Assembly: GCA_018389105.1 (NCBI GenBank)
Contig: JACATO010000132.1
Coordinates: 434,001-498,000, forward strand
Reading direction: 5' to 3'
DNA length: 64,000 nt
Source of the DNA: Nautilus pompilius
Taxonomy: Eukaryota > Mollusca > Cephalopoda > Nautilida > Nautilidae
Below, piece by piece: positions 39,101 through 50,500 of this stretch; position 1 is the first letter of the stretch; each line of letters starts with the position of its first letter. A program made the position numbers and the translations under genes. The notes beneath the pieces are model-generated. The model did no database searches. It was given only the letters and a program-made list of their open reading frames with translations, and was not told the DNA's origin.

Positions 39101-42100
39101 AAGAAGGAGCAGAGAGCTTCCATTGTATTGTGGCTACATCAATACTCGCCAAGACCTAGTTATTCCCCTCACCACCTAAAGGGAGACATCGGTAAATATC
39201 CTACATCACAGAACGCAGGCAGCCCCCCCCCACCTTCATCACCACACCATCTTTTACAAGGGGTAGAGACTTTCACGAAACTGCAGGAAGTTACATTCTT
39301 TCCGCTTGGCACAGAGATGTGCATGGTAAACACCAGAAACGAACAGGGTGTGTCAGCTGGACAGGACTCTGAAGGTATCATATCCGATATTGCCAGTTAG
39401 GGATGCTGGGCCTCCACAGCTCCAGGTGGGAACCCGACGAGATGCGCACCAATTAGAATCTGCTTCGAGCGCAGTGGAGTTTATATTTCGTCTGGCTGTA
39501 ACTTCTGGCCCTTCGGCGGTGCTACAACCCGTAAGACAGCCTCCGCAGAGCAACAATAATCCAACGAAGAAGTCGAATATCGGATTATCCGTCCTCAGAC
39601 GGCAGACATTTTGATGTAATGGCGGTGGGTGGCTCAGCCCGCGGAGGGATATCTGGACCCGACCATCTCATCACCAAGGAGACGGTTCGCCGCAGCCCTT
39701 TGGACGTGAAGAATTCGAAAATCAAATTGTAAGAATAAGCGAAGTGTACGAGACTGAAAACATAGAAGCTGAAGCTATCGTCTGGTTCGAGATGTGGTCT
39801 GAAAAGGGTGAACGATTCGTTAGCAAATTAAGAAATGGACCCGCTGAGTTATTAGAGCGCTGGTGGAGAGGGGGGGCATCTCAATAGCACAGGAAGCGTA
39901 ATAACTCCAAAAAATTAATTAGATTGTAAATGAATCACAGGAAATATTTCTAAGTAAAAAAAAAATTATTGATCACATTCAAATACTTTTGATAGGAAGA
40001 AAGACAAACTATATCTGCTTTCATCGCTGGGCCCGTTCTAGTGAGCACGAAATGAGCGAGCAGACCGCCCCTTACGCATGAATAACAAATACATACACCT
40101 ATGTGAACATCAGCTGCTTTTTGTACTAACTACGTGAGGGTTCATGAAGAAATATCTGCCGTCAAGCGATTTCTATCTAAAGTACAAACAACTAGACGAA
40201 CCTTTGATGAAGTGATGTGGGAGAAAAACATGCACTCAGAGACACACACACACAAACATATCCACACACAAACATGCATACACACACGCATACACAAACA
40301 TATCCACACAATCACGCAAACATAAACACACAAACATATCCACACAATCACGCAAACATAAACACACAAACATATCCACACAATCACGCAAACATATACA
40401 CACAAACACATCCACACACACACAGAAACATATCCACACAAACATCCACACACACAAACATGCATACACACACGCATACACAAACATATCCACACAATCA
40501 CGCAAACATATACACACAAACACATCCACACACACAAACATATCCACACAAACATCCACACACACAAACATGCATACACACACGCATACACACAACATAT
40601 CCACACAATCACGCAAACATATACACACAAACATATCCACACAATCACGCAAACATATACACACAAACACGCACACACAAACATATCCACACAAACATAT
40701 CCACACAAACATCCACACAATCACGCAAACATATACACACAAACGCGCACACACAAACATATCCACACAAACACGCATACATACAAACATATACACACAA
40801 ACACGCATACACACAAACATATCCACACAAACACGCACACACACAGACATATACACACAAACACAGTCATACACACAAACATATACACACAAACACGGTC
40901 ATACACACAAACACGCACACACAAACATATCCACACAAACACGCATACACACAAACATATCCACACAAACACGCACACACACAGACATATACACACAAAC
41001 ACAGTCATACACACAAACACGCACACACAAACATATACACACAAACACGGTCATACACACAAACACGCACACACAAACATATCCACACAAACACGCATAC
41101 ATACAAACATATACACACAAACACGCATACACAAACATATTCACACAAACACGCATACACACAAACACAGTCATACACACAAACATATCCACACAAACAT
41201 ATCCACACAAACACGCACACACACAAACATGCACACACACAAACATATCCACCACAAACACGCATAGACAAGCATATTCACACAAACACGCATACACACA
41301 AACACGCACACACAAACACAGTCATACACACAAACATATCCACACAAACACGCACACACAAACACAGTCATACACACAAACATATCCACACAAACACGCA
41401 CACACAAACATGCACACACACAAACATATTCACCACACACATGCATACACACAAACATATCCACACAAACACGCACACACAAACATATACACACAAACAT
41501 GCACACACATGCATACACACAAACATATCCACACAAACACGCACACACACAAACATATACACACAAACACGCACACACACAAACATATCCACACACACGC
41601 ATACACACAAACATATCCACACAAACACGCACACACACAAACATATCCACACAAACACGCACATACACATACATATACACACAAACATATACACACAAAC
41701 ACGCACACACACAAACATGCATACATGCAAACACGCACACACACACAAACACCCACACACACAAACATATCCACACAAACACGCACACACAAACATATAC
41801 ACACAAACACGCACACACACAAACATATACACACAAACACGCACACACTAACATATCCACACAAACACGCATACATACAAACATATCCACACAAACACGC
41901 ACACACACAAATACATCCACACAAACACGCACACACACAAATACATCCACACAAACACGCGCACACACAAATATATCCACACAATCACGCAAACATATAC
42001 ACACAAACACGCACACACAAGCATATTCACACATATACACACAAACATGCATACACACAAACACGCATACACACAAACACGCACACACACAAACACACAC

Positions 42101-42106
42101 ACACAA

Positions 42107-42137
<31 letters not shown>

Positions 42138-42665
42138 AACACGCGCACACACAAACACGCATATATGCAAACTCGCACACACACATATACACACAAAGAC
42201 GCACACACACAAACACGCACACACATAAACACGCACACACACACAAACACACACACACACAAACACGCGCACACACAAACACGCACACACACAACATATC
42301 CACACACACACTACTGTTGTCACAGCCAATAACTCGAATATCATTTTCAAAGTAATGGTTTCCAATTCGTTACTTTCACAAAGAACCCAGGAATTAAATC
42401 CTGGAATATAACAACTGTGGTATCCCTTGACAGTGTACTTACCCCGTCGGCAGTGAGTCATTGACTGGCAGTGTTCTTCCGGCAGGAGCTGCCTCTCGGT
42501 GTCCATTTCCATCCGACGCAGAGTCGGCAGCCGGGGGTTGAAGATGCCGTCCTTGACGGCCGCCAGCTTCACGGCCCGTGGTCTGGGAAATGAATACTTA
42601 GGTATGCGCACAGGGTAGATGCGCCTCGAAATCGACACCGGCTCGTCTACTCCAGTGCTTGTCAT
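33106..42665 (-). CDS. 230-residue protein, seven exons, possibly TEPP/SPMIP8-like
   Basis: Function is not certain. Minus-strand exons are 42665-42443, 37884-37823, 37705-37647, 37172-37087, 36376-36315, 33521-33457 and 33241-33106, all with AG/GT borders and matching phases. The protein starts MTSTGVDEPVSIS and has basic, Pro-rich segments (RIPKYSFPRPRAVK, then PTLRRMEMDTERQLLPEEHC). Tyr-rich stretches follow (YHFYNYYMRYLKPDLTKSWN, DRYRSSYPQFSQ), and it ends QPWTFGAKPYPPNQHCTYAK plus a short tail. There is no signal peptide, membrane segment or enzyme motif. Short Pro/Tyr/Arg-rich, well-spliced proteins like this are typical of axonemal microtubule inner proteins; TEPP (SPMIP8) is my best guess from memory of such families. 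The gene is tail to tail with the PDI-like gene, and its start codon lies next to a tandem-repeat promoter array. Intron 1 holds a 2 kb minisatellite. Confidence 0.75.
33577..34685 (-). mobile_element. mariner DNA transposon (copy 2), broken
   Basis: Same family and orientation as copy 1. The ends read CAAGGTCTGTCC at left and GGACAGACC at right, followed inward by AAAAAGAAACCAAACTTTT and its complement. The minus strand encodes QQAYGEDCLSRTEGHEWYQR (near 34440), MDVLRHGETKPGCC and LVPQPPYSPYLAPADFFFF. The last is the end of the mariner DD34D core, with Tyr where Asp is expected in YSPDLAP. The TA flanks are not clear. It lies in intron 5 of the minus-strand gene. Frames are broken several times. 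Confidence 0.87.
34920..35117 (+). repeat. GC-rich dispersed repeat with tRNA-like segment (copy 2)
   Basis: Plus-strand copy of the repeat at 22806-23003. The tRNA-like part reads TGCGGCTCGATTGCATCAG and then ACAGTTTGAATTCTGG, a decayed B box. Sequence just left of it (34690-34919) is also GC-rich, with repeated GGCCCAGCC/GGCCCGCC, and may belong to the same repeat. Confidence 0.55.
35118..36314. other. Intron of the minus-strand gene, possible old repeat
   Basis: Open frames at 35494-35715 and 35676-35885 are short. Near 35370 the plus strand reads GKTSKLANLWSHLLQ, faintly like a BED zinc finger of hAT elements. No ends were found, so I do not call an element. Confidence 0.35.
36377..37822. 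other. Introns 2-4 of the minus-strand gene
   Basis: Ordinary intron sequence around the exons 37705-37647 and 37172-37087. No mobile element was recognised. Confidence 0.5.
38480..38615 (+). repeat. Dispersed repeat with TATA-box-like core (copy 1)
   Basis: Shares AAATACGAGTCTGACTGCAT, AAGGCTGGGAAGAGAGTAGC and AATACTATATAAGG, in the same order and orientation, with 53060-53175. CTATATAAGG looks like a TATA box, so this could be the promoter end of an old retroelement. No matching partner end or pol-like sequence was identified, so the family is unassigned. Confidence 0.55.
38616..40241. other. Intron 1 of the minus-strand gene, unassigned GC-richer segment
   Basis: More GC-rich and less repetitive than flanking DNA. 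Short plus-strand frames (around 38900-39000 and 39620-39900) look like eroded coding sequence of an old element, but no domain could be named. Confidence 0.35.
40242..42312. repeat. 2.1 kb CACACAAACA(CG/TA)-type minisatellite
   Basis: Built from short modules, mainly CACACAAACATATCCA, CACACAAACACGCACA and CACAAACACAGTCATA, in mixed order. It lies in intron 1 of the minus-strand gene, ending about 130 bases from exon 1. Stop codons are nearly absent, so very long Thr/His/Gln-rich or Cys/Val-rich open frames appear on both strands; none is a gene. Alternating purine-pyrimidine tracts could adopt unusual DNA shapes. Confidence 0.95.
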
Positions 42666-42725
42666 GGCGAACTTGTATACGAAAAACACCCAAAACGATT
42701 TTTCTAAACGGACTCCATTACTGGA

Positions 42726-43250
42726 ACCCGCACTTACCGGAACCGTCAGTGACGTGGCCACGCCCCCTTTATGACTCGCACTTACCGGAACCGTCAGTGA
42801 CGTTGCCCGCCCCCTTTATGACCCGCACTTAACGGAACCGTCAGTGACGTTGCCCGCATTTACCAGAACCGTCAGTGACGTGGCCACGCCCCCTTTATGA
42901 CCCGCACTTACCGGAACCGTCAGTGACGTTGCCCGCCCCCTTTATGACCCGCACTTAACGGAACCGTCAGTGACGTTGCCCGCATTTACCAGAACCGTCA
43001 GTGACGTGGCCACGCCCCCTTTATGACCCGCACTTAACGGAACCGTCAGTGACGTTGCCCGCATTTACCAGAACCGTCAGTGACGTGGCCACGCCCCCTT
43101 TATGACCCGCACTTAACGGAACCGTCAGTGACGTTGCCCGCCCCCTTTATTACCCGCACTTACCGGAACCGTCAGTGACGTGGCCACTCCCCCTTTATGA
43201 CCCGCACTTACCGGAACCGTCAGTGACATGGCCACGCCCCCTTTATGACG
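42726..43250 (-). promoter_or_regulatory. Tandem-repeat promoter array with CRE, GC-box and CCGGAA motifs
   Basis: Twelve copies of ACCGTCAGTGACRT lie about 31-50 bases apart, starting about 60 bases upstream of the minus-strand gene's start codon. Full units read CTTACCGGAACCGTCAGTGA, then CGTGGCCACGCCCCCTTTATGA. Each carries TGACGT (CRE/ATF core; one copy is TGACAT). Many carry CCACGCCCCC (Sp/KLF type) and CCGGAA (ETS core). About half carry GTTGCC, half of an RFX X-box. A final TATGACGTCG ends the array. The sequence and location are direct; promoter activity is inferred. Confidence 0.7.
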
Positions 43251-44960
43251 TCGCCGTTGTGCCAGCGGACGTCTTAGATTCTGATGACAAATTCTCGTTC
43301 CAATATTTTCCTGGCAGATCTTACTTCTGGGGAAATTCTATTATGTACTGAAAAAAAAAAAGTAGTATAGTTCAGTAGGTGATGTCATGTTTGAGAATGC
43401 GAAGATCCAGCTGCATCCTTTTCAGGATCAAAATGATTAGGTAGATATCACGATATCACCAGGTAAGGATGTTGCTACGCAGACAAGTCGTTCAAACTCG
43501 AACAGAGGCATGCATGCATGAGCCCAGACAGAGTCACACCTGAATGCCTTTATTGCATCGTTTTGGATGGCGGAAATTACTTTGGAAAGTTAGTTGGAGA
43601 TCCAAAAACGGTAAAAAAAAGTAAATGCTTTCACTATTTCTGTGCCGTGGTCGAGTGGTTGTCTCCCCTTACTGAAGTAGATGGTTAGACTATACACGGA
43701 CTTCTGCATGTTGCAGCAGAAAATGAGGGAAAAGATAACCCATTTCCTCCTAAGACCCGTGAATGGAGGTTTACAGCACATACAGCGCCCTGCCATAATG
43801 ATTTGAAAACTTGTTGCCATTGCAATGTGCTAGTTTGTTGCGGAAAGTGGCAAATAAAGACAAGTAATAGAGCGAAATCTCGTGCTAGTTCTCGGTCGAG
43901 CCGCCTTCGACAGCACGAAGACCGATAGCCTCGTCAGTCGAGGGAGAGTTTCTCTGGAAGAAGGAATGGAGTTCACGGGCTGCTCTCGGCTGACGACCTC
44001 CAGACGTGAAGTGATGAAACCTGGAGAAGAGTGCATATCAGCGATACTCGGGGTCTTGCCATTCCTACTGGACCGAAGGGACTTCTTGAGTACCACCCAC
44101 ACCCTCAGTAGCCAGGTTCGTAGAGCTGACGCTGGACTATTCTTTCGCTCATCTCTGTTGTATGCGAGTTAGAGAATCCTGGCCGTGAGTGCGGACATTT
44201 CGAGTGATGGGGCATTCTTGTCGTGGTTCTGCTGATGAAGAGGTCTCGTCGGTCGGTTTGCCCAGGAGTGGCTTAGGCGAACCTTTTGATAGCACTCGGG
44301 GAATGTCGAGATCTCTGGTGGTCTGTCGTTGACTCTGGCGACACTGCGAACCACATCAGGTATATGGAGAAGTATCGTGAGGTCTGCCTGTTTTCAGGCA
44401 GGGTAATAATGCACACTTGTTTATCTGCTTATCCAGATGTCCATAATTACACTTGCTGAAACACGTACATGCTTATGAGTGGTGGTGATCAAATCAATAT
44501 GGCACGGCAGTAGATATTCCAAGACCAGTATCCCTGTGCCGTAACAGCTTCCTGTCGTTCTAACCCTGCACTAGTATAAGTCAGTGTAAGAAGTCGTCAG
44601 CAGTGGTGACCGAAGGAAACAATACACCTGTAGGTAATCACTCAATCATTGTAGTCTTCAATCCTGGTCGTCATCCCCGAGGGAAGAAATGGTCCAGACG
44701 GGCGATGACGATGGTAATACCCGACAAGTACGAACCACAGAAAGAAAGGTGGGAACGGCAACGGTGCAGTAACTAGGTCCGGAGGAGATGGGTAAGATTC
44801 ATCGGCCGAGCTGAGTGGTCTGCATGGGGGGGGGGTCAGAAAGGGGGAAAGTAAAAGCGATAACATTTAAATAAAATCGAGAAAGGAAGTTCTAATAAAA
44901 GTGAACTCGAAACTTAGATATAAATCACTCCAAATGAGCATTTTAACTAATTATCAAGGC
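43251..44960. other. Intergenic region between divergent genes, part 1
   Basis: Moderate GC content with no gene recognised. A perfect 7-bp hairpin (CTGCCTG-TTTT-CAGGCAG) lies at 44384-44401. Open frames at 43830-44354 match no family I know. Confidence 0.4.
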
Positions 44961-45349
44961 CACACACACACTCACACACACTCACACACTCACACACACA
45001 CACCACACACACGCACACACACGCACACACGCTCACACACACTCTCACACACTCATTCACGCACACTCACACACCCACACTCACTCACACACTCACTCAC
45101 ACTCACACACACTCACACACCCACACTCACTCACACACGCACACTCACACACCCACACTCACTCACACTCACACACACGCACACTCACTCACACACTCAC
45201 TCACACACTCTCACATGCACACACACTCACACTCACACACACGCGCACACACACTCACACACACCACACACTCACACACACACACACACACGCGCGCGCA
45301 CACACTCACACACACCACACACTCACACACAACACACACACACACACAT
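44961..45349 (+). repeat. (CACACACTCA)n microsatellite
   Basis: About 390 bases of CA dinucleotides interrupted by CT and CG steps (CACACTCACACACACGCACA). The apparent 169-residue open frame across it is a by-product of the repeat. Confidence 0.95.
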
Positions 45350-47542
45350 ATTGGCTACTCAGGCCTCCACATCCACAATTTCTTGTAATGTTGCACAACT
45401 CTGCTGGTGAACTTCTCGAAGGTGTCTTCCTGTCCTTCACCCGATATGTTGTCGGCCCGAAGGCGGCGACTCCTTTCTCTTTCAAGAGAGGAAACTGTAA
45501 TTGTTGTGACCAGAAGTAGCGATTCTCTTATTCCGGGAAGTATCACAAAGATCGGGTCGAGACAAAGGTGATGGCAAAACAGTATATTCTGCTGCGCTCA
45601 GATTCTCGGTCCCGTTACTGAGAGTGGCTCGTTCCGGTCGGCTCTCTGCGTATTATAAGACAGACGTCTGTTCCAGATGTCGCTGCTGTAGATTGATAAG
45701 GTAGAACTTTTTCACTTGGGTTAACAAAACTTCTTGTCCTCATCACTTAGGAATTCCATATAAAGAATTTCGCTACTCAACTTTTGCTTCTTTCATTACA
45801 TTTTCAATGAATATCGCTCTCTGACTGACCAAAGTGTAGCTCCTTTTGCTGGAAAATATCTACTACTATTGTGCCAGATGCCTGGATGGCATCGTTTAAT
45901 ACCCCAAGCTGTTTCAACAGCATAAATACGAGAGAGAGAAGAGGAGGAGGATTGTCTTTTCTGGACGTGGCAGCAGCAGTAGTCCATCAGTCTGACTACT
46001 CGGAACCGTCCCATCTTACAGCCAGATATAGCGGTCGCAGAAACCTCAAGACAGCAGTCAAAGATCGATCATGAGAAATCCATTGGATTCCACCAGGTTA
46101 TACTAATTTAAGCTTCTGTCTCAAAGCATCTTTTTCTTTTTTAGACGTTCATTTATTTTCGACTTTTGTTAGAAAAAGAATGTAACGAAGACATATGACC
46201 CGTATAGGAATCTGTCTCTGAGCAAAGTCTTCCAGAAATGTTAACTCTTCCCAGATGTGGGTTTTCACAGATGCAGCCGACTGCTGACGTCCAAACAGCA
46301 GCGACCTAAGAGTTTACTCCATTCAGTCATATACGCAAGTCTCTTGAATCTGGTGAGAGAGTTTTTCGCTCTTTCACCTGCTGAATTCGGACGATGATAC
46401 AGCACCAGGACCTTCAGCTTGGATGTAGGTAAATGATGTTCGGTCGGCCACTTTTTTCTTTTACAATTTATTTTAATTTAAATCGATTTTTTTTTATAAA
46501 AAAAGGAACTGATTATAATTTAAAAATGAGGATGCTAAATAATAATTATTATCGAAACGTTTCAAAAACTATAATCTTGATGATATTTTACTGATAACTA
46601 AGTCAAAGGTCACGATATCTCATGCTGACTGTTAACAGACAGGAGACAGAAAGTAAGAATTGTGTGAAGCTGAGGAACATCAGGATGACAGGACAAACAG
46701 ATAAGAAAGAAAGAAAAAGTAATTAATACGACTCGGCTCTTTCCAAGGTCGAAGGTGTAATAATTATTTTGATTCGATAGACAATAATAATAATAATAAT
46801 CCACCTGTTAGAGAAACCTCCAGAGGTCTGACAGAGCTGAACTAGATCGACGAGGTGACAGTTTCCTGGTCCCTGGTAACGAATGACAGGGAGAATAAGA
46901 TAAAGGGGGTGTTAAGGGTGCATGGTCCCCAGCAAAGGCCGACGATCGCGGCCGCGGAAGATATTGACAGGTGCGATCTAAGTTAAAGTGCTTTCGAAGA
47001 CCACGGAGAACTCGCCGTATCGATAACAATTCGAACGTAGGAATGAGTTATTTTCAAGGATCGATCGCGTCGACTCCAGAGAGAAAACTTCCAGTCGCGA
47101 GGTTAGGAAGTGACAGACAGACAAGCTCACAAATCACATGTTGTAAATGCTTACCTCGGTGGCGGGGCAGCAGCAGCAGCCCCTACACGAATCCGCGAGA
47201 GCTCCTCCTACGAGCGACTCCCTCAGGTTTCTCAGGAAAATGCAAAAAGTATATATCAGCGATATTCAGTCACCATTCTTTTATACATCAACAGCTCGTG
47301 AGTTATGTTTATTGAAATAAATGAAAGACACGTACAACAAAGGGGTCATGTCTGGGAGGGGTTCCCGATGTCTACCTGGTCCCGCGGACGGGCATAAGTT
47401 TGTAAAACGTCAAATCAAAAAGAACAAACGTGGGGAGGGGCGCCAACCCCGGAGCTGTGACAACAACTCTTTGTCATATCCGGCTTCTTCCTTCTCGCAG
47501 TGACCTGGAAACCAACAGACCCCGGCCGCCAGCTGCAGTCGG
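45350..47542. other. Intergenic region upstream of the LBP/BPI-family gene
   Basis: Mixed composition, GC-rich from about 46800. No TATA box was found near the presumed start. TCCTTCTCGCAG at 47490-47501 could be a splice acceptor for a 5' UTR intron just before the start codon. Open frames at 45796-46074 and 46808-47315 are unassigned. Confidence 0.4.
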
Positions 47543-50500
47543 ATGATGCGACTCTTCATCGCCGCCGCTCTGCTGCTGTTCGCTGGAGATGCGACCGCGA
47601 CGAACTACAGCCGCAGAGGGGACGCGGCAGTTGGAGTTCTGCTCTCCGACACAGGAATCGGTAAACGTGAGTATTAGAAAACAAGCGGTTTTTTAAAAGA
47701 ATCAACACACCTGTAAATGGTTAGCCTGGTGGGCGTGTACAGGTAGACAGCCAACAGAGGGCGTGTGTGTCAGAAAGGTGTTGGGGTATTGTTAAATTGA
47801 GACCGTTATTCCACGTGAACCAGGTTAAAAGCGAGCTGCTTGATGACAGGGTGGGTGAGTGCGTGGGTGCCCACTATCCGGCCCGCTCACCCCGTCAGAC
47901 ACAGCGTTCGACTCGACGGAGGCGCCGGTCCACCGGCTGGTCACGTGCCCACTATCCGGCCCGCTCACCCCGTCAGACACAGCGCTCGACTCGACGGAGG
48001 CGCCGGTCCACCGGCTGGTCACGTGCCCACTATCCGGCCCGCTCACCCCGTCAGACACAGCGCTCGACTCGACGGAGGCGCCGGTCCACCGGCTGGTCAC
48101 GTGCCCACTATCCGGCCCGCTCACCCCGTCAGACACAGCGTTCGACTCGACGGAGGCGCCGGTCCACCGGCTGGTCACGTGCCCACTATCCGGCCCGCTC
48201 ACCCCGTCAGACACAGCGTTCGACTCGACGGAGGCGCCGGTCCACCGGGTGGTCACGTGCCCACTATCCGGCCCGCTCACCCCGTCAGACACAGCGCTCG
48301 ACTCGACGGAGGCGCCGGTCCACCGGCTGGTCACGTGCCCACTATCCGGCCCGCTCACCCCGTCAGACACAGCGCTCGACTCGACGGAGGCACCGGTCCA
48401 CCGGCTGGTCACGTGCCCACTATCCGGCCCGCTCACCCCGTCAGACACAGCGCTCGACTCGACGGAGGCACCGGTCCACCGGGTGGTCACGTGCCCACTA
48501 TCCGGCCCGCTCACCCCGTCAGACACAGCGCTCGACTCGACGGAGGCACCGGTCCACCGGGTGGTCACGTGCCCACTATCCGGCCCGCTCACCCCGTCAG
48601 ACACAGCGTTCGACTCGACGGAGGCACCGGTCCACCGGCTGGTCACGTGCCCACTATCCGGCCCGCTCACCCCGTCAGACACAGCGTTCGACTCGACGGA
48701 GGCGCCTGTCCACCGGCTGGTCACGTGGTTATTATCCGCTGCTCTGACGGATGCAGCGCAGCTCTCGATATGTATCCGTGGTGTCACCGAAGCGTGTCGA
48801 GCCTACCACGAACTCGCATCACCGGTGTCCTTGCATGGCAGAACAACTGGGTCCGGAATCTCCAGTACCCTCAAAAACAAAACAGTATAAGTCAGTAGCC
48901 ATGACAACCGATGACGCTCCCGCCATGATCGGGGAGACAACCGGCTTTGATAACAGCGACAACAATCCTCTGAATATATTTTTCTTAAAGATGCAGACAC
49001 ACAAAAACAAACAGAAAACTCGTTAGTATTGTGTTTTTACAACAATAGTCTAATACTGTACACAATAAACGGGCTTCCAGTGTATCCCACGAAAGGGACG
49101 TAATCCAATGAAGTGCCATGGCTAATCCGTGCCTTTCCTAACAACAGTCTACAGGTAATTTTTCGTTTGATATATCTGGTTGAAAATTAATAAGCGAATC
49201 TCTCACGTGACTATTCCCATGTGCAAGTGTTGAAAACTTCAGAAATTGAATTTCTGTTTTTTTTTTTTTTTTAACAAAGTTGTCTCCCCTTCACTGGGAG
49301 AATAAGGCACAATTATTATACACTACATGTGTATTTTCCTTTTGTGTATTAAAAACAAAAACAAACAGAACTGTCGGTAAACTAAAGCAACACTTTATTA
49401 AAAAAAACCAGAATTTTTTTTATCTATTATCAATATTAAAAAATTGGGTTAACGTCGTTTTTAGAAGGTTTCTGTCAGTGGATACATCATTATCTCTTTA
49501 AGTGACAATAAAACGCTCCACTGATTTAATCTGCTATTACATTTTCCTAAAACAGCGAGCTGGACTGACAGCTTGTGATGGCCCCTCCTTGTCCGTGTAA
49601 ACATTTACAGGCTGGCATTCAGGTTTTTTTAGCAGATGTGCACTTTGAAATATCCTATCTTTTTTTTAAAAAAAAAATTATTTAAAAGGCCTGCTGGGGT
49701 CCAGATAGCTGCCATGATTCAGTTTAAATGCTGTATTTACCAATTACAAATTATCATTTGCATATAAAATGGAAATTCTTACATTGAAATGGAGACCTTG
49801 AGTGTTTGAGCTGTTGCCAAGTGACATCAGAAAGTAGCCATTTTCCCCAATTCTGGTGCATAGTTGTTTTACCTTCTTGATACATTTGAAAAGTACCAAA
49901 ATCCTGAAATTAACAATAATTATAGAAATATATTTAGTTATGGAGTAAATTAAGTCTTTTATTCTTTGAACCCTACATAATCGATCCTAGTTCGTAACTA
50001 TGGATACTGCACCATTATTAACCTTGCATGGAGGAAAAGTAATTTGAGCAGAAACTGAGGAAATTTGTGATAATGTTAATAAAAGTACATCCCAGTCTGT
50101 TGGTACAAAATTCACTTACAACTAAAACCTTTTTTTTTTTTACCTATATCATTCATTGGTTTTTAAGAGAATTCTACTTTTCAAAGACGTGGATGATGTG
50201 GCAGCTCTCCTATAATGAGCACAAACGACCTTTGCAGCAAGTCTTTAAATATGAAGATCCTGTCTTTTTAAGTGTTATGATTCACCACTCTGAATGATTA
50301 CATAGCTTTATGTTGTTATGACCCTTTTTGTTTGTAACTTTGAGATCTCAACACTAAAAAAAAAAACAAAAACTAATCTAATATTTAAAAGCACAATGTA
50401 ACTTTTGCTGATTGTTCATACTAACCGATTGGTAAAAATGTCTTTTCATCTCAAAAGACTCATTTCAATGTATTTGTGCTTTAAAAATAACTAAAACTAG

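Noticed and set aside
40217-42332. Open frames of up to 552 residues on the plus strand and 378 on the minus strand, rich in Thr/His/Gln or Cys/Val
   Set aside because: They are stop-free readings of the CACACAAACA minisatellite in overlapping frames. They carry no domain, and the array lies in an intron.
42027-42761. 244-residue minus-strand frame starting MATSLTVPVSAG
   Set aside because: The upstream ATG lies in the promoter repeat, and the frame runs past a good splice donor at 42442 into the minisatellite. Only 42665-42443 is exon 1.
44901-45410. 169-residue Thr/His/Ser-rich frame
   Set aside because: Translation of the CACACACTCA microsatellite.
40242-48724. Possible CRISPR array or other prokaryotic-type repeat-spacer system
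   Set aside because: Units are contiguous without unique spacers, and the context is an intron-rich animal genome.
47767-48898. Three plus-strand frames (326-352 residues) and one minus-strand frame (320 residues) over the same bases
   Set aside because: All come from the 78-base repeat, whose period is a multiple of three. A real repeat protein would be open in one frame only, and this lies in intron 1 of the LBP/BPI-family gene.
48725-48900. Coding tail after the 78-base array
   Set aside because: Continuation of the repeat-driven frames with no family similarity.
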